Assembly (NCBI RefSeq): GCF_030067675.1
Contig: NZ_JASJEV010000005.1
Coordinates: 79,089-143,088, forward strand
DNA: 64,000 nucleotides
Origin: Chelatococcus albus
GTDB taxonomy: Bacteria > Pseudomonadota > Alphaproteobacteria > Rhizobiales > Beijerinckiaceae
Direction: 5' to 3'
The position numbers and the translations under genes are program-made. The notes under the pieces were generated by a model. The model ran no database searches and was not told the DNA's origin. It saw only the letters and a list, made by a program, of their open reading frames with translations. The number at the start of each line of letters is the position of its first letter. Position 1 is the first letter of the stretch. This document shows, one piece after another, positions 34,001-42,897 of the stretch.

Positions 34001-35115
34001 CAGCGCCGACCACCGTATTCCGGCAAGGATGGCTTGCTGCCGAAGATGAGCTGCTGCGGGTTGCGCTCGAGGCTGCGCAGCGCGCGGTTGATCTCCCCGA
34101 GCGTCTTGCGGCCGTCGCTCGCCAGCGCCTCGTAGTCGCGCAGGCCCGGCCCCGTGAAGCGGGTGATGCCCGCGGTGATCTCGCCCGTGCGCTTGTCGAG
34201 ATTGTCGGCGAGCGTGCGGATGGAGCGCGCGGCCTCCGCGATCTCCTGGAAGGCGCCCTTGCCATCCGGCGACGACAGGAAGCCCTCGGCGGCGGTGAGC
34301 ACGCCCTCAACCTTGTCCGCCGCCTTGTTCAGCTTCTGCGAGATCGAGGCGATCTCCTTCATTGTCGTCTCGACCTCGCCGCTCGATGCACCGAGCGCAT
34401 TCATGAACCTGTCGGCGTTCTCGACGATACGCGACACCCTCTGCGGCTCCACCGCCTTCACCACGCTGTCGAGGCTCGTCGAAAGCCCTTCGAGCTTTTC
34501 GGCGAGATCTCCCGCATTGCCGAGGAGCCGGTCGACCTTGGGCGCGTTGTCGGCGAGCGCCTTGGTGAAGGTCTCGGCATTGCGGGCCGTGCGGCCGATC
34601 GGTCCCTCGATGTCGCCGGCAACGCGGTCGACCTTCGTGAGGATGTCGTCCGCGCGGCCGGCGAGGCGCCGCACGGTCTCGAGCAGATCCTGGAAATCCG
34701 AGCGGTCCGCGAAGATCGTCGGCAGCGGCTGACCTGGTGCGGCAACGAGCGGGGCGGCACCGGGGTCACCACCCGTCATGGCGATGGAAGCGACGCCGGT
34801 CAGGCCCTGATATTCGAGCCGCGCCTTGGTATCGACATTGATGGGCGTGGCGCTGTCCACGTCGACGCGGGCGACCACCCGGCGCGGGTCCTCGGGCAGA
34901 AGCTCGATGGCGGTGACCTCACCCACCCGGATGCCGTTGAAGAGGACGAGCGAGCCACGCGAAAGGCCCGAGACCGAGCCGGAGAAGACGATGCGGTAGG
35001 CGGCGCGATAGGCCCCGGCCTCGCGGCCGGCGAACCAGTAGACGAAGAGGAATGCCCCCGTCAGGACAGCGAGGGTGAAGAGACCGATGAGAGCGTAATT
35101 GGCGCGGGTTTCCAT
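34000..35115 (-). CDS. MlaD-like MCE domain protein
   Basis: 371 residues. One N-terminal membrane helix (YALIGLFTLAVLTGAFLFVY W, residues 7-27) anchors an MCE domain (AYRIVFSGSVSGLSRGSLVL FNGIRVGEVTAIEL, about 38-120), followed by a long helical tail with heptad character (140-340). MCE proteins form hexameric lipid tunnels that bridge the periplasm. The long tail resembles the MlaD-type proteins of alphaproteobacteria rather than the short E. coli MlaD. It lies 41 nt after the ATPase gene. Confidence 0.9.
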   Translation of the reverse strand: METRANYALIGLFTLAVLTGAFLFVYWFAGREAGAYRAAYRIVFSGSVSGLSRGSLVLFNGIRVGEVTAIELLPEDPRRVVARVDVDSATPINVDTKARLEYQGLTGVASIAMTGGDPGAAPLVAAPGQPLPTIFADRSDFQDLLETVRRLAGRADDILTKVDRVAGDIEGPIGRTARNAETFTKALADNAPKVDRLLGNAGDLAEKLEGLSTSLDSVVKAVEPQRVSRIVENADRFMNALGASSGEVETTMKEIASISQKLNKAADKVEGVLTAAEGFLSSPDGKGAFQEIAEAARSIRTLADNLDKRTGEITAGITRFTGPGLRDYEALASDGRKTLGEINRALRSLERNPQQLIFGSKPSLPEYGGRR

Positions 35116-35156
35116 CTCGTCCGCTCGTTCTCGTCGCTCGTCCTGTCCGGCCTCTT

Positions 35157-35960
35157 TCAAACCCCACCGGCGACCGCGCGGGCGCGCTTGCCGTGGAAGT
35201 AGGCGCGCAGCCACGGGTGCTGCGACGCCAACAGGGTCTCGATAGGGCCGGCGGCGATGATCTTGCCGTCCCCGAGCGCCGCGACTCGGTCGCAGACCGA
35301 ATAGAGGCTGTCGAGGTCGTGCGTTACCATGAAAACGGTAAGCCCCAAAGTCTTCTGCAGCGTTGCGATGAGATCGTCGAATTCGCCGGCGCCGATAGGG
35401 TCGAGCCCCGACGTCGGCTCGTCGAGAAAGACGATCTCGGGATCGAGCGCGAGCGCCCGGGCGAGCGCGGCGCGCTTGATCATGCCGCCCGAAAGGTCGG
35501 CGGGGCGCTTCTCCGCCGCATCCGGCTGCAGCCCGACCATCTCGATCTTGAGCATGGCGAGCTCGTCGAGCAGGCGCTCGGAGAGGTCGAGATACTCCCG
35601 CATCGGCACCTGCACGTTCTGCTTGACCGTGAGGGAGGAGAAGAGAGCCCCGTGCTGGAACAGCACGCCCCAGCGGCGCTCGATCGCCTTGCGCGAGGAC
35701 GGCGTGAGCTCGTCGAGGTTTTCGCCGAAGACCTCGATGGTGCCGCGCCGCTTCGGCACGAGCCCGAGGATGGCGCGGGTGAGCACCGACTTGCCCGTGC
35801 CCGACGCGCCGACGAAACCCAGGATCTCGCCGCGGTAAACGTCGAGGTCGAGCCCCTTCATGATGGTCTTCTCGCCGAAGCCCACTTCGAGGTCGCGGAT
35901 GCGGATGGCGACCTCGCGGTCGCTCTCGGGCATCGCTTCGGCTGGCATGGCGTGGTCCAT
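35157..35960 (-). CDS. MlaF-like ABC transporter ATPase
   Basis: 267 residues. Walker A GASGTGKS is at 51-58, signature LSGGM at 156-160, Walker B IVFLDEPTSGLD at about 177-188, and the switch histidine in VTHD. LSGGMIKRAALARALALDPE is typical of MCE-system ATPases (MlaF). It powers lipid transport with the MlaE-type permease, which ends 12 nt upstream. Confidence 0.93.
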   Translation of the reverse strand: MDHAMPAEAMPESDREVAIRIRDLEVGFGEKTIMKGLDLDVYRGEILGFVGASGTGKSVLTRAILGLVPKRRGTIEVFGENLDELTPSSRKAIERRWGVLFQHGALFSSLTVKQNVQVPMREYLDLSERLLDELAMLKIEMVGLQPDAAEKRPADLSGGMIKRAALARALALDPEIVFLDEPTSGLDPIGAGEFDDLIATLQKTLGLTVFMVTHDLDSLYSVCDRVAALGDGKIIAAGPIETLLASQHPWLRAYFHGKRARAVAGGV

Positions 35961-35972
35961 GGACGGGCGGGC

Positions 35973-37106
35973 TCAGTAGTTGATCGCGGCGAAGAACATG
36001 GCGAACAGGCCGTCGACAAGGATGACCATGAAGATCGACTTCACCACGGACGAGGTGACCTGGCGTCCCAGTGATTCGGCCGAGCCCTGCACGGCGAGCC
36101 CCTCGAGCGAGGCGATGAGACCGATGACGAGCGCCATGAAGGGAGCCTTGATGAGCCCGACGAGGAAGGTGCTCATGGCGATGGCCCCCTGCAGCCGTGC
36201 CAGGAAGATCTCGGGGCTGATGCCGCCATAGATCCAGGCCACGAGCCCGCCGCCGAAGAGCGCCGCCATCGACGACAGGAAGGTGAGGATGGGCAGGCCG
36301 ACGATGAGCGCCAGCACGCGCGGGATGATGAGAACTTCCACCGGATCGAGGCCCATGACGCGCAGGGCGTCGATCTCCTCGCGCATCTTCATCGAGCCGA
36401 TCTCGGCGGTGAAGGCGCTGCCGGAGCGGCCGGCGACCATGATCGAGGTCAGGAGCACGGCGAGCTCGCGCAGCACGAGGATGCCGACGAGGTCGACCAC
36501 GAAGGGCTGCGCCCCGAATCGCTGGAGCTGGAAGATGCCCTGCTGCGCCACGATGCAGCCGACGAGGAACGAGATCAGCGTGATGATCGGCACACCGCGG
36601 AAGGCCACCTGCTCGAGCTGGTGCACGAGCGCGGGCAGGCGGAAGCGGGATGGCCGCAAGGCGACGCGGACCAGGCCGGCAACGACCTCGCCCAGGAAGC
36701 TCGTCCCCTGTGCGATGTCCCTGCCCGTGCCGACCACCGCCTTGCCAATGTCGACCAGGAAGTCGACGAGCCGCGAGTGGCGCACCACCGGCGCCTCGGC
36801 GAAGCCGCGGTAGGCCACCTCGTCGAGCAGGATGCGGTGCTCGGCGCGGGCGCCGACGAAATCGGCCTTCAGTCCCTTGGCGCCGAGCTCGTGGCGCGTG
36901 CGGTCGAGGACCCAGGCGCCGAGCGTATCGAGCCGTTCGATGTGCGACAGGTCGATGATCACGCGCCGTGCGCCCTCGGCAGCGGCAAGGAGCGCCCCGG
37001 CCTGTGCCTCCACCTCCGGCGCCGCGGCCGCGACCCAGCGGCCAGCGAGGGCGGCCCTGATCTCGTCGCCCGCCTGCTCGGTGGAGGCATTGGGTTCGGT
37101 CGTCAT
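35973..37106 (-). CDS. MlaE-like lipid permease with N-terminal STAS domain
   Basis: 377 residues. Residues 1-100 are STAS-like (VIIDLSHIERLDTLGAWVLD), comparable to MlaB, fused to a six-helix MlaE permease (130-377; VGCIVAQQGIFQLQRFGAQP, MVAGRSGSAFTAEIGSMKMR EEIDAL, FLVGLIKAPFMALVIGLIA). The EIGSMKMREEIDAL loop is the coupling site for MlaF. The fusion replaces a separate mlaB gene. It is first in the four-gene operon. Confidence 0.93.
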   Translation of the reverse strand: MTTEPNASTEQAGDEIRAALAGRWVAAAAPEVEAQAGALLAAAEGARRVIIDLSHIERLDTLGAWVLDRTRHELGAKGLKADFVGARAEHRILLDEVAYRGFAEAPVVRHSRLVDFLVDIGKAVVGTGRDIAQGTSFLGEVVAGLVRVALRPSRFRLPALVHQLEQVAFRGVPIITLISFLVGCIVAQQGIFQLQRFGAQPFVVDLVGILVLRELAVLLTSIMVAGRSGSAFTAEIGSMKMREEIDALRVMGLDPVEVLIIPRVLALIVGLPILTFLSSMAALFGGGLVAWIYGGISPEIFLARLQGAIAMSTFLVGLIKAPFMALVIGLIASLEGLAVQGSAESLGRQVTSSVVKSIFMVILVDGLFAMFFAAINY

Positions 37107-37294
37107 CGACGGCTCTTCGGGAACTGGCTTTGCGAATCCGTGAGGAGCAACGCAATCAAACTAAGGCGGTTCCCCTGTTAGCGCCACGACGCCGCCGGGT
37201 CGAGGGCGCTCTGGCCCGTCTTGTTCGCGGCGCGGCGCCTTCCTATGGTGCGCGCCCTCCTTCTCCGCCGTCTCGCCTCGCCCGGAAGCCGTCA

Positions 37295-38281
37295 ATGCCT
37301 CGTCGCCTCGCCGTCGCCGCCGAAACCTTCCCCATCGCCGGCCGGTTCACCATCGCCCGCGGCTCGCGCACGGAGGCGGTCGTGGTGACCGTCGCCATCG
37401 AATCAGAGGGCCGACTCGGCCGCGGCGAATGCGTGCCCTATCCCCGCTACGGCGAGACGGTGGAAAGCGTCGTCCGCCAGATCGAGAGCGCGCGCTCCGC
37501 CGTGAGCGAGGGGGCTGATCGTACAGCGCTCGCCGCCCTTCTGCCGCCGGGCGCAGGGCGCAACGCCCTCGACTGCGCGCTGTGGGACCTTGAGGCGAAG
37601 ACGGCCGGCGTCGCCGCTCACGTGCTCGCCGGCATCGACCGGCTGGGGCCGGTGACGACCTGCTACACCATCAGCCTCGACACGCCGGAGGCCATGGCCG
37701 AGGCGGCGCGCAAGGCCGCCGACCGGCCCATCCTCAAGGTCAAGCTCGGCGGCCTGATGCATGATCCCGAACGCATCGCCGCCGTGCGCGCGGCAGCCCC
37801 CGAGGCCACCCTCGTCGTCGATGCGAACGAAGGCTGGAGCGAGGATACGATCGCCGCGAACCTCGCGGCCTGCGCCGCCGCAGGCGTCGCCCTCGTCGAG
37901 CAGCCCCTGCCGGCGGACCGCGACGCGGCCCTTGCGGGACTGTCGCGCAGCATCCCGATCTGCGCCGACGAGAGCGTGCACGACCGCGCCAGTCTGCCGC
38001 GCGTCGCCGATCTCTACGACGCGATCAACATCAAGCTCGACAAGACGGGCGGCCTCACCGAGGCGCTGGCCCTCGTGGAGGAAGCCACGGTGCGGGGGCT
38101 CTCCATCATGGTCGGCTGCATGGTGGGCACCTCGCTCGCCATGGCGCCGGCGATGCTGCTGACGCCAAGGGCGCGCTTCGTTGATCTCGACGGCCCCCTG
38201 CTCCTCGCCGAGGATCGCCCCGGCGGCCTCACCTACGAGGGCAGCATCGTCTACCCGCCGACGCCCTCGCTCTGGGGCTGA
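37295..38281 (+). CDS. Dipeptide/N-acetyl-D-glutamate epimerase-like enolase superfamily enzyme (DgcA type)
   Basis: 328 residues. An enolase-superfamily cap (about 1-100) and barrel (100-320). Catalytic lysines appear in LKVKLGG and INIKLDKTGG, and metal ligands in VVDANEGW, VEQPLP and CADESVH, the pattern of L-Ala-D/L-Glu epimerases. In Hyphomicrobiales close relatives are the N-acetyl-D-Glu racemase DgcA, normally next to dgcN; no dgcN is adjacent, so both names remain possible. GGAAG precedes the ATG. Its last 31 nt overlap the convergent MFS gene. Confidence 0.87.
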   Translation: MPRRLAVAAETFPIAGRFTIARGSRTEAVVVTVAIESEGRLGRGECVPYPRYGETVESVVRQIESARSAVSEGADRTALAALLPPGAGRNALDCALWDLEAKTAGVAAHVLAGIDRLGPVTTCYTISLDTPEAMAEAARKAADRPILKVKLGGLMHDPERIAAVRAAAPEATLVVDANEGWSEDTIAANLAACAAAGVALVEQPLPADRDAALAGLSRSIPICADESVHDRASLPRVADLYDAINIKLDKTGGLTEALALVEEATVRGLSIMVGCMVGTSLAMAPAMLLTPRARFVDLDGPLLLAEDRPGGLTYEGSIVYPPTPSLWG

Positions 38282-39441
38282 CGCACTACCCGCGCGGCGA
38301 CAACGGCCAGCGCGGCGCCGGCCAGGCCGAGCGGCACCATGGCCGCGAAGGCCTGGGCGCCGAAGGTCCGGTAGAGCGGCCCGCTCGCGAGTGTCGCCCC
38401 GGCGAGCGCCAGCCCGTTGGCGGCCGTCAGCGTGCCCTGCCAGCGCCCGCGGCAGCGCGCCGGCACGAGCGCCCCGAGCGCCGCCATGGCACCGAGATGC
38501 GAGGCGCCGAAGGTCGCCGCGTGCAGCGGCTGCAGCACCATCGTTCCCGCGAGGCCCGGGTCGGCCGCCATGCCGGCGAAGCGAAGGCTGGCGAAGAGGC
38601 CGCCCGCGACGACGAAGCGCAGGCCCCCGATTCCCCGCGCCACGACGCCGCCAGCGAGCATGAAGAGACCAACTTCGGCCAGGACGCCGATGGCCCACAG
38701 CAGGCCGATGGTCCTGTCGCCGAAGCCGGCGTGCTGCCAGTGCAGCGAGCCGAACGTGTAGACCATGGCGTGGCTCGACTGGACGAGGGACGAGGCCCCG
38801 ATCATCAGCCATAGGGCGATGGACCGGCCGTCGGCGTCGGCCGGAACGACGCCCTCGCCCGTCGCCCGGGCCGCCTGCCGATGCGCATCCGGCGCCAGCA
38901 GGGCAAGGCCCGCCGCGGCAGGGGCCGCCGCCGCGACCACCCGGACGATCGCCGGCGCACCGAGCGCCGCAATGAGGGCGCCGCCCGCGAGGTTCGCCGC
39001 GAGATAGGCGGCCGATCCCCACATCCTGATGCGGCCGTAGTCGAGCTTCGGCCGTTGCAGCACCAGGGCCGTGGTGAGGAGATCGGAGAGCGGCACGACG
39101 GGCCCCTGACAGAGCGCTGCCGCGGCGGCGATGAGAACGATCGGGAAGAAACCGTCGACGAGCCCCAGCGCCACATAGCCGGCAGCGACACCGCAATCGA
39201 GCAGGACGATCAGCCGTGCCGCCCCGAGGGGACCGTCGGCGAGGCCCGTGACGAAGGGCATCGTCAGCACGCGCACCACGAGCGGCACGGCGAGCACGAT
39301 GCCGATCTGCGGCGCGCTGAGCCCCCGTGCTTCGAGCCACACCGGCAGGTACGGCATGACGATGCCGATGACGAAGAAATTGGCGACATGCAGGACCGAG
39401 AGGCGCAGGGCCGCGTGGTCGCGCGCCGTCTCGGTGCCCAT
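38251..39441 (-). CDS. MFS transporter (HcaT/PPP-like)
   Basis: 396 residues with twelve hydrophobic segments. The N-terminus VLHVANFFVIGIVMPYLPVW LEARGLSAPQIG and LDYGRIRMWGSAAYLAANLA G match the phenylpropionate permease/nucleoside symporter-like MFS branch (HcaT). Substrate unknown. The gene converges on the DgcA-like gene and their 3' ends overlap by 31 nt. A GGGAGGG site lies just before the ATG. Confidence 0.87.
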   Translation of the reverse strand: MGTETARDHAALRLSVLHVANFFVIGIVMPYLPVWLEARGLSAPQIGIVLAVPLVVRVLTMPFVTGLADGPLGAARLIVLLDCGVAAGYVALGLVDGFFPIVLIAAAAALCQGPVVPLSDLLTTALVLQRPKLDYGRIRMWGSAAYLAANLAGGALIAALGAPAIVRVVAAAAPAAAGLALLAPDAHRQAARATGEGVVPADADGRSIALWLMIGASSLVQSSHAMVYTFGSLHWQHAGFGDRTIGLLWAIGVLAEVGLFMLAGGVVARGIGGLRFVVAGGLFASLRFAGMAADPGLAGTMVLQPLHAATFGASHLGAMAALGALVPARCRGRWQGTLTAANGLALAGATLASGPLYRTFGAQAFAAMVPLGLAGAALAVVAARVVRQPQSEGVGG

Positions 39442-39715
39442 GGTCCTCGCCCTCCCCGCTTCGCCCCTTCCGTAAGGGATAATTCACCGCCTCGCACTAG
39501 CGTCGGAACCCACACCGGGGAATCCGGTCCATGCGCATCCCGCATGGAGCGGGCCGCGCATCGCGCGCGATCCCCGCACGGGACCAAAGCATTGTCCGCG
39601 GCATGGACGCCGGTTCAGCAGAGAACCGAGGTCCGCGCCCGCGAACAGGCTCCTTTATCGAGAGGCTGGACGCGCCGTCCGAATCGATTGAGTCGGAAGG
39701 CGCTGCAGGAAGCGC

Positions 39716-40663
39716 ATGACCCGATCGCCCTCGCCGACGGCATCCGCCGACGCCGAATATGACGCCATCGAGGCTGCGGTGCTGGAGACGGCCCGCGGCC
39801 GCTGGTTCCTGGCCGAATATGCCCGGCGCAATCGCAACGCCGACACCCGCATGCTGCTCGACGCCATCGCGCGCCTGCAGGATGTTGCGCTCGGCGCGCA
39901 GGCTGTGCCGGCGGGCGAGCGCCTGCGGGCGGATCTACGCGACATGGCGCGCGAGATCGCTCGTGCCAGGGACGAGATCGTGGCCCTTCTGCCGAGGGCC
40001 ACCGTGGCAGAGCCCTCCCGCCGAGCCCGCGTCCTCGACGACGTCGTCGGCGCGGCCCAGCGGGCGACGGCTGAGATTCTGGAAGCGACGGAGGCTATCC
40101 AGGAGGCTGCTTGGACTTTGCGCGAAGGCGGCGCCGACGAGACACTCTGCGACGTCCTCGACCGCCGCGCGACGGCGATTTACGCGGCGGCCGACGTGCA
40201 GGACGCCGCCGGCCGCCACATCCGCAGCATGGTGCAGCTTCTGCAGCAGATCGAAACACGGCTGGCGGTGATGACGGGCCTCATCGGCGCGGGTCCGGCG
40301 ACGGCTGGCACCGCAACGCCGGCCGCAGGCGCCGGCGCATTTCGCTCACGCGGGCACGATGGGTTTCTCGCCGACGAAGACGACCTGTTCGAGGCCGAGA
40401 GCGCGCCGCGGCGCGCCCCCGCGCCGGCGCCCCGCCGGCCCGTCCTGCGGCTCGTCAGCTCGACCCCGCATCCCGATGGTCCGCCCTCCGTCACGGCCAC
40501 CGGGCGAGGCGAGGACGCGGGGAACGCGCAGAAGATGGCGCAGCCCAGCCCGATGGACGCGAGCCCCGTCGGCAGCAAGGGCGACGCGCCGGCCCTTCGG
40601 CCGGAGGTCTTTGCCGCAATCGACGCCATGAGCCTCGAGGACAAGCTCACGCGCTTCACCTAG
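39716..40663 (+). CDS. CheZ-like putative phosphatase
   Basis: 315 residues. The start motif ETARGRWFLAEYARRNRNAD T is common in uncharacterised alphaproteobacterial proteins of this type. The C-terminal helix of the core, DVQDAAGRHIRSMVQLLQQI E, aligns with the active-site helix of E. coli CheZ (DFQDLTGQ...), placing Gln162 where the catalytic glutamine stands. The remainder (200-280) is Pro/Ala-rich, and the last 20 residues look like a short terminal peptide. Possible role: dephosphorylation of a CheY-like regulator. Probably cytoplasmic. Confidence 0.6.
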   Translation: MTRSPSPTASADAEYDAIEAAVLETARGRWFLAEYARRNRNADTRMLLDAIARLQDVALGAQAVPAGERLRADLRDMAREIARARDEIVALLPRATVAEPSRRARVLDDVVGAAQRATAEILEATEAIQEAAWTLREGGADETLCDVLDRRATAIYAAADVQDAAGRHIRSMVQLLQQIETRLAVMTGLIGAGPATAGTATPAAGAGAFRSRGHDGFLADEDDLFEAESAPRRAPAPAPRRPVLRLVSSTPHPDGPPSVTATGRGEDAGNAQKMAQPSPMDASPVGSKGDAPALRPEVFAAIDAMSLEDKLTRFT

Positions 40664-40678
40664 AGGCTGTCCCGGTCT

Positions 40679-40876
40679 TCATCCCCAGGTCAGCGGGTCC
40701 AGACGAAGATAGAAGCCGAGGCGTCGCTCGTCCGGCTGCGCGATGGCGTGAATGTCGAAGAGACGATCATATGCCGCCCGGGCGTCCTCTGGCCCGGCCC
40801 AGCTCTCGTGCGCGTTGCCGAGAAGGAGGGACAGGTCGTTTCGCCATGCCATGTCCCGATGCGAAAGTCCGCTCAT
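40679..40876 (-). CDS. Small hypothetical protein (65 aa)
   Basis: The ATG at 40876 overlaps the glycosyltransferase stop as ATGA, so translation is probably coupled. The product is soluble and has a balanced composition (ESWAGPEDARAAYDRLFDIH), unlike chance frames here, and ends 15 nt from the convergent CheZ-like gene. No family is recognised. Part of the LpxH-like/GT4 operon. Confidence 0.5.
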   Translation of the reverse strand: MSGLSHRDMAWRNDLSLLLGNAHESWAGPEDARAAYDRLFDIHAIAQPDERRLGFYLRLDPLTWG

Positions 40877-41913
40877 TCCGTCGCCGCAGGGCCGGAGCGG
40901 TGGCCGTCCTCGCGGGCATGCGCCAGGCGGACGTTGTCCAGGAACTGGCGCGCGCTCTCCCGCCAGGTGAAGGAGAGCGCATACGCGCGACAGCCCTCGC
41001 GCGGGATGGCGAGCGCCGCGCGCACTGCGCGCCCGAGATCGGCATCGAGCACGCCGCAACCACTGTCGCCGATGACATCGAGCGGCCCGGCGACCGGAAA
41101 GGCCGCCACCGGCAGTCCGGACGCCAGAGCCTCCAGGAGCACGATGCCGAAGGTGTCGGTGAGGCTCGGAAAGACGAAGACGTCGGCGGACGCATAGATG
41201 GCTGCGAGCTCCGCGCCGGAGCGCACGCCGAGAAAGCGCGCGTCCGGATGCGCGGCCTCCAGCGAGGCGCGGGCCGGCCCGTCGCCGACCACCACCTTCG
41301 TGCCGGGCAGGTCGAGCGCGAGAAAGGCGGCCACATTCTTCTCGACCGCCACCCGCCCGACATAGAGGAGGATCGGGCGCGGCGCGTCGATCACCGACCC
41401 TGCGCGCGGGCGGAAGAGCTCGGCGTCGACGCCGCGCGTCCAACGCATCAGATGGCGGAAGCCGCGGCTCGCGAGCTCGCGCTCCAGCGTCGATGTGCTG
41501 ACCATGGTGCCGGCGCCTGCATTGTGGAATCGCCGCAGCCAGGCGTAGCTCCAGCGTTCGGGCACCGGCAGGCGGGCCGAGAGATATTCGGGAAAGCGCG
41601 TGTGGTAGCTCGTGGTGAAGGGCCGCCCGTCCGCGAGGCAGACGCGGCGGGTCGCAAGCCCGATCGGCCCTTCGGTCGCGATGTGCACGTAGTCCGGTCC
41701 GAAACGCTCGATCGCCCGCCGCGCGGCGCAGGGTGTCGCCATGGCAAGGCGGATCTCGCGGTAGGTCGGCAGCGCCACGGTGCGGAAGCAGTCCGGCGTC
41801 AGGAACGACAGGTCCGCGCCGAGTGCCGGCGCCTCCTCGGCGAGGTTCTCGAGCGAGCGCACCACGCCGTTGACCTGCGGACGCCAGGCGTCCGTCGCCA
41901 CGAGCACACGCAT
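40873..41913 (-). CDS. GT4-type glycosyltransferase
   Basis: 346 residues. The Rossmann-type N-terminal domain starts RVLVATDAWRPQVNGVVRSL; the C-terminal donor site is visible in LYVGRVAVEKN, VVVGDGPARASLE and DTFGIVLLEALASGLPVAA. This is the retaining GT4 pattern (mannosyl/glucosyltransferases, e.g. phosphatidylinositol or diacylglycerol mannosyltransferases in the same group). Its start overlaps the previous gene's stop as TGATG. Pairing with an LpxH-like hydrolase is common in alphaproteobacteria and suggests an envelope glycolipid pathway. Confidence 0.9.
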   Translation of the reverse strand: MRVLVATDAWRPQVNGVVRSLENLAEEAPALGADLSFLTPDCFRTVALPTYREIRLAMATPCAARRAIERFGPDYVHIATEGPIGLATRRVCLADGRPFTTSYHTRFPEYLSARLPVPERWSYAWLRRFHNAGAGTMVSTSTLERELASRGFRHLMRWTRGVDAELFRPRAGSVIDAPRPILLYVGRVAVEKNVAAFLALDLPGTKVVVGDGPARASLEAAHPDARFLGVRSGAELAAIYASADVFVFPSLTDTFGIVLLEALASGLPVAAFPVAGPLDVIGDSGCGVLDADLGRAVRAALAIPREGCRAYALSFTWRESARQFLDNVRLAHAREDGHRSGPAATE

Positions 41914-42740
41914 CAGGCCGCAGCCCTGGCCGCCGCGGCAGGGGCCGGCATGGGCTCTTCGCCGGTAGCCGGCGCGGCCTGACGCCCGGCCCAGCGCACG
42001 ATCTCGAACCGGCCATCATAGTGCTCGACGACGGCTGTGCAGGATTCCACCCAGTCGCCCGTGTTGATGTAGCGCACGCCGAAGCCGTCGTGCATCGCGG
42101 CATGGTGGATGTGGCCGCAGATGACGCCCTTGACCTCGTGGCGCTTCGCCTCGGCCGACAGGAGCTCCTCGAAGCGACCGATATAGTTGACCGCGTTCTT
42201 GACCCTGAGCTTCGCCCAGGCCGACAGCGACCAGTAGGTGAGCCCCAGCCGGCGGCGCACGATGTTGAGGTGGGTGTTGAGATAGAGCGCCGCGCCATAG
42301 GCCCAGTCGCCCAGGAGGGCGAGCCAGCGCGCGTGCCGCACCACGAGATCGAAATGATCGCCGTGGATCACGAGATAGCGCGCCCCGTCGGCACTCTCGT
42401 GGATCGCATGGTCGACGAGCTCGATGCCGCCGAAGGTCGAGCCGACATAGTCACGCAGGAACTCGTCGTGGTTGCCGGGGATGTAGACGAGGCGGCTTCC
42501 CTTGCGCACCTTGCGCAGGAGCTTCTGCACCACGTCGTTGTGGGCCTGCGGCCAATACCAGCCGGACTTCAGACGCCAGCCGTCGATGATGTCGCCCACG
42601 AGATAGAGCGTATCGGCATCGTAATGACGCAGAAAATCGATGAGCAGATCCGCCTGACATCCCTTCGTCCCCAGATGGACGTCGGAGATGAACAAGGTCC
42701 GAACCCGGGTGACGTCGACGTCTTGCCGCACGGTGCCCAT
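41913..42740 (-). CDS. LpxH-like metallophosphoesterase
   Basis: 275 residues. The calcineurin-like metal site reads D20-x-H22 (SDVHLG), GD at 49-50, GNHD at 89-92, then HGDHFD and GHIHH. Family members are annotated UDP-2,3-diacylglucosamine pyrophosphatase-like, but this group is only distantly related to true LpxH and its substrate is uncertain. The C-terminal 30 residues are Ala/Pro-rich. First gene of a three-gene leftward operon with overlapping starts. Confidence 0.87.
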   Translation of the reverse strand: MGTVRQDVDVTRVRTLFISDVHLGTKGCQADLLIDFLRHYDADTLYLVGDIIDGWRLKSGWYWPQAHNDVVQKLLRKVRKGSRLVYIPGNHDEFLRDYVGSTFGGIELVDHAIHESADGARYLVIHGDHFDLVVRHARWLALLGDWAYGAALYLNTHLNIVRRRLGLTYWSLSAWAKLRVKNAVNYIGRFEELLSAEAKRHEVKGVICGHIHHAAMHDGFGVRYINTGDWVESCTAVVEHYDGRFEIVRWAGRQAAPATGEEPMPAPAAAARAAA

Positions 42741-42897
42741 CCGACTGCCTGACTTCGCGGCTTCAGAAACCGGATTCCCGTTTCAGTTTGATGACGCCCG
42801 TCGCCATTCATGACGGCGGCGCATGGCCACCGCCCGCGGACCGGCTTGCGCGCCGGCGCGACTTCCGGCCACAAGTCTGGGCGACGGAGGAAAACGC

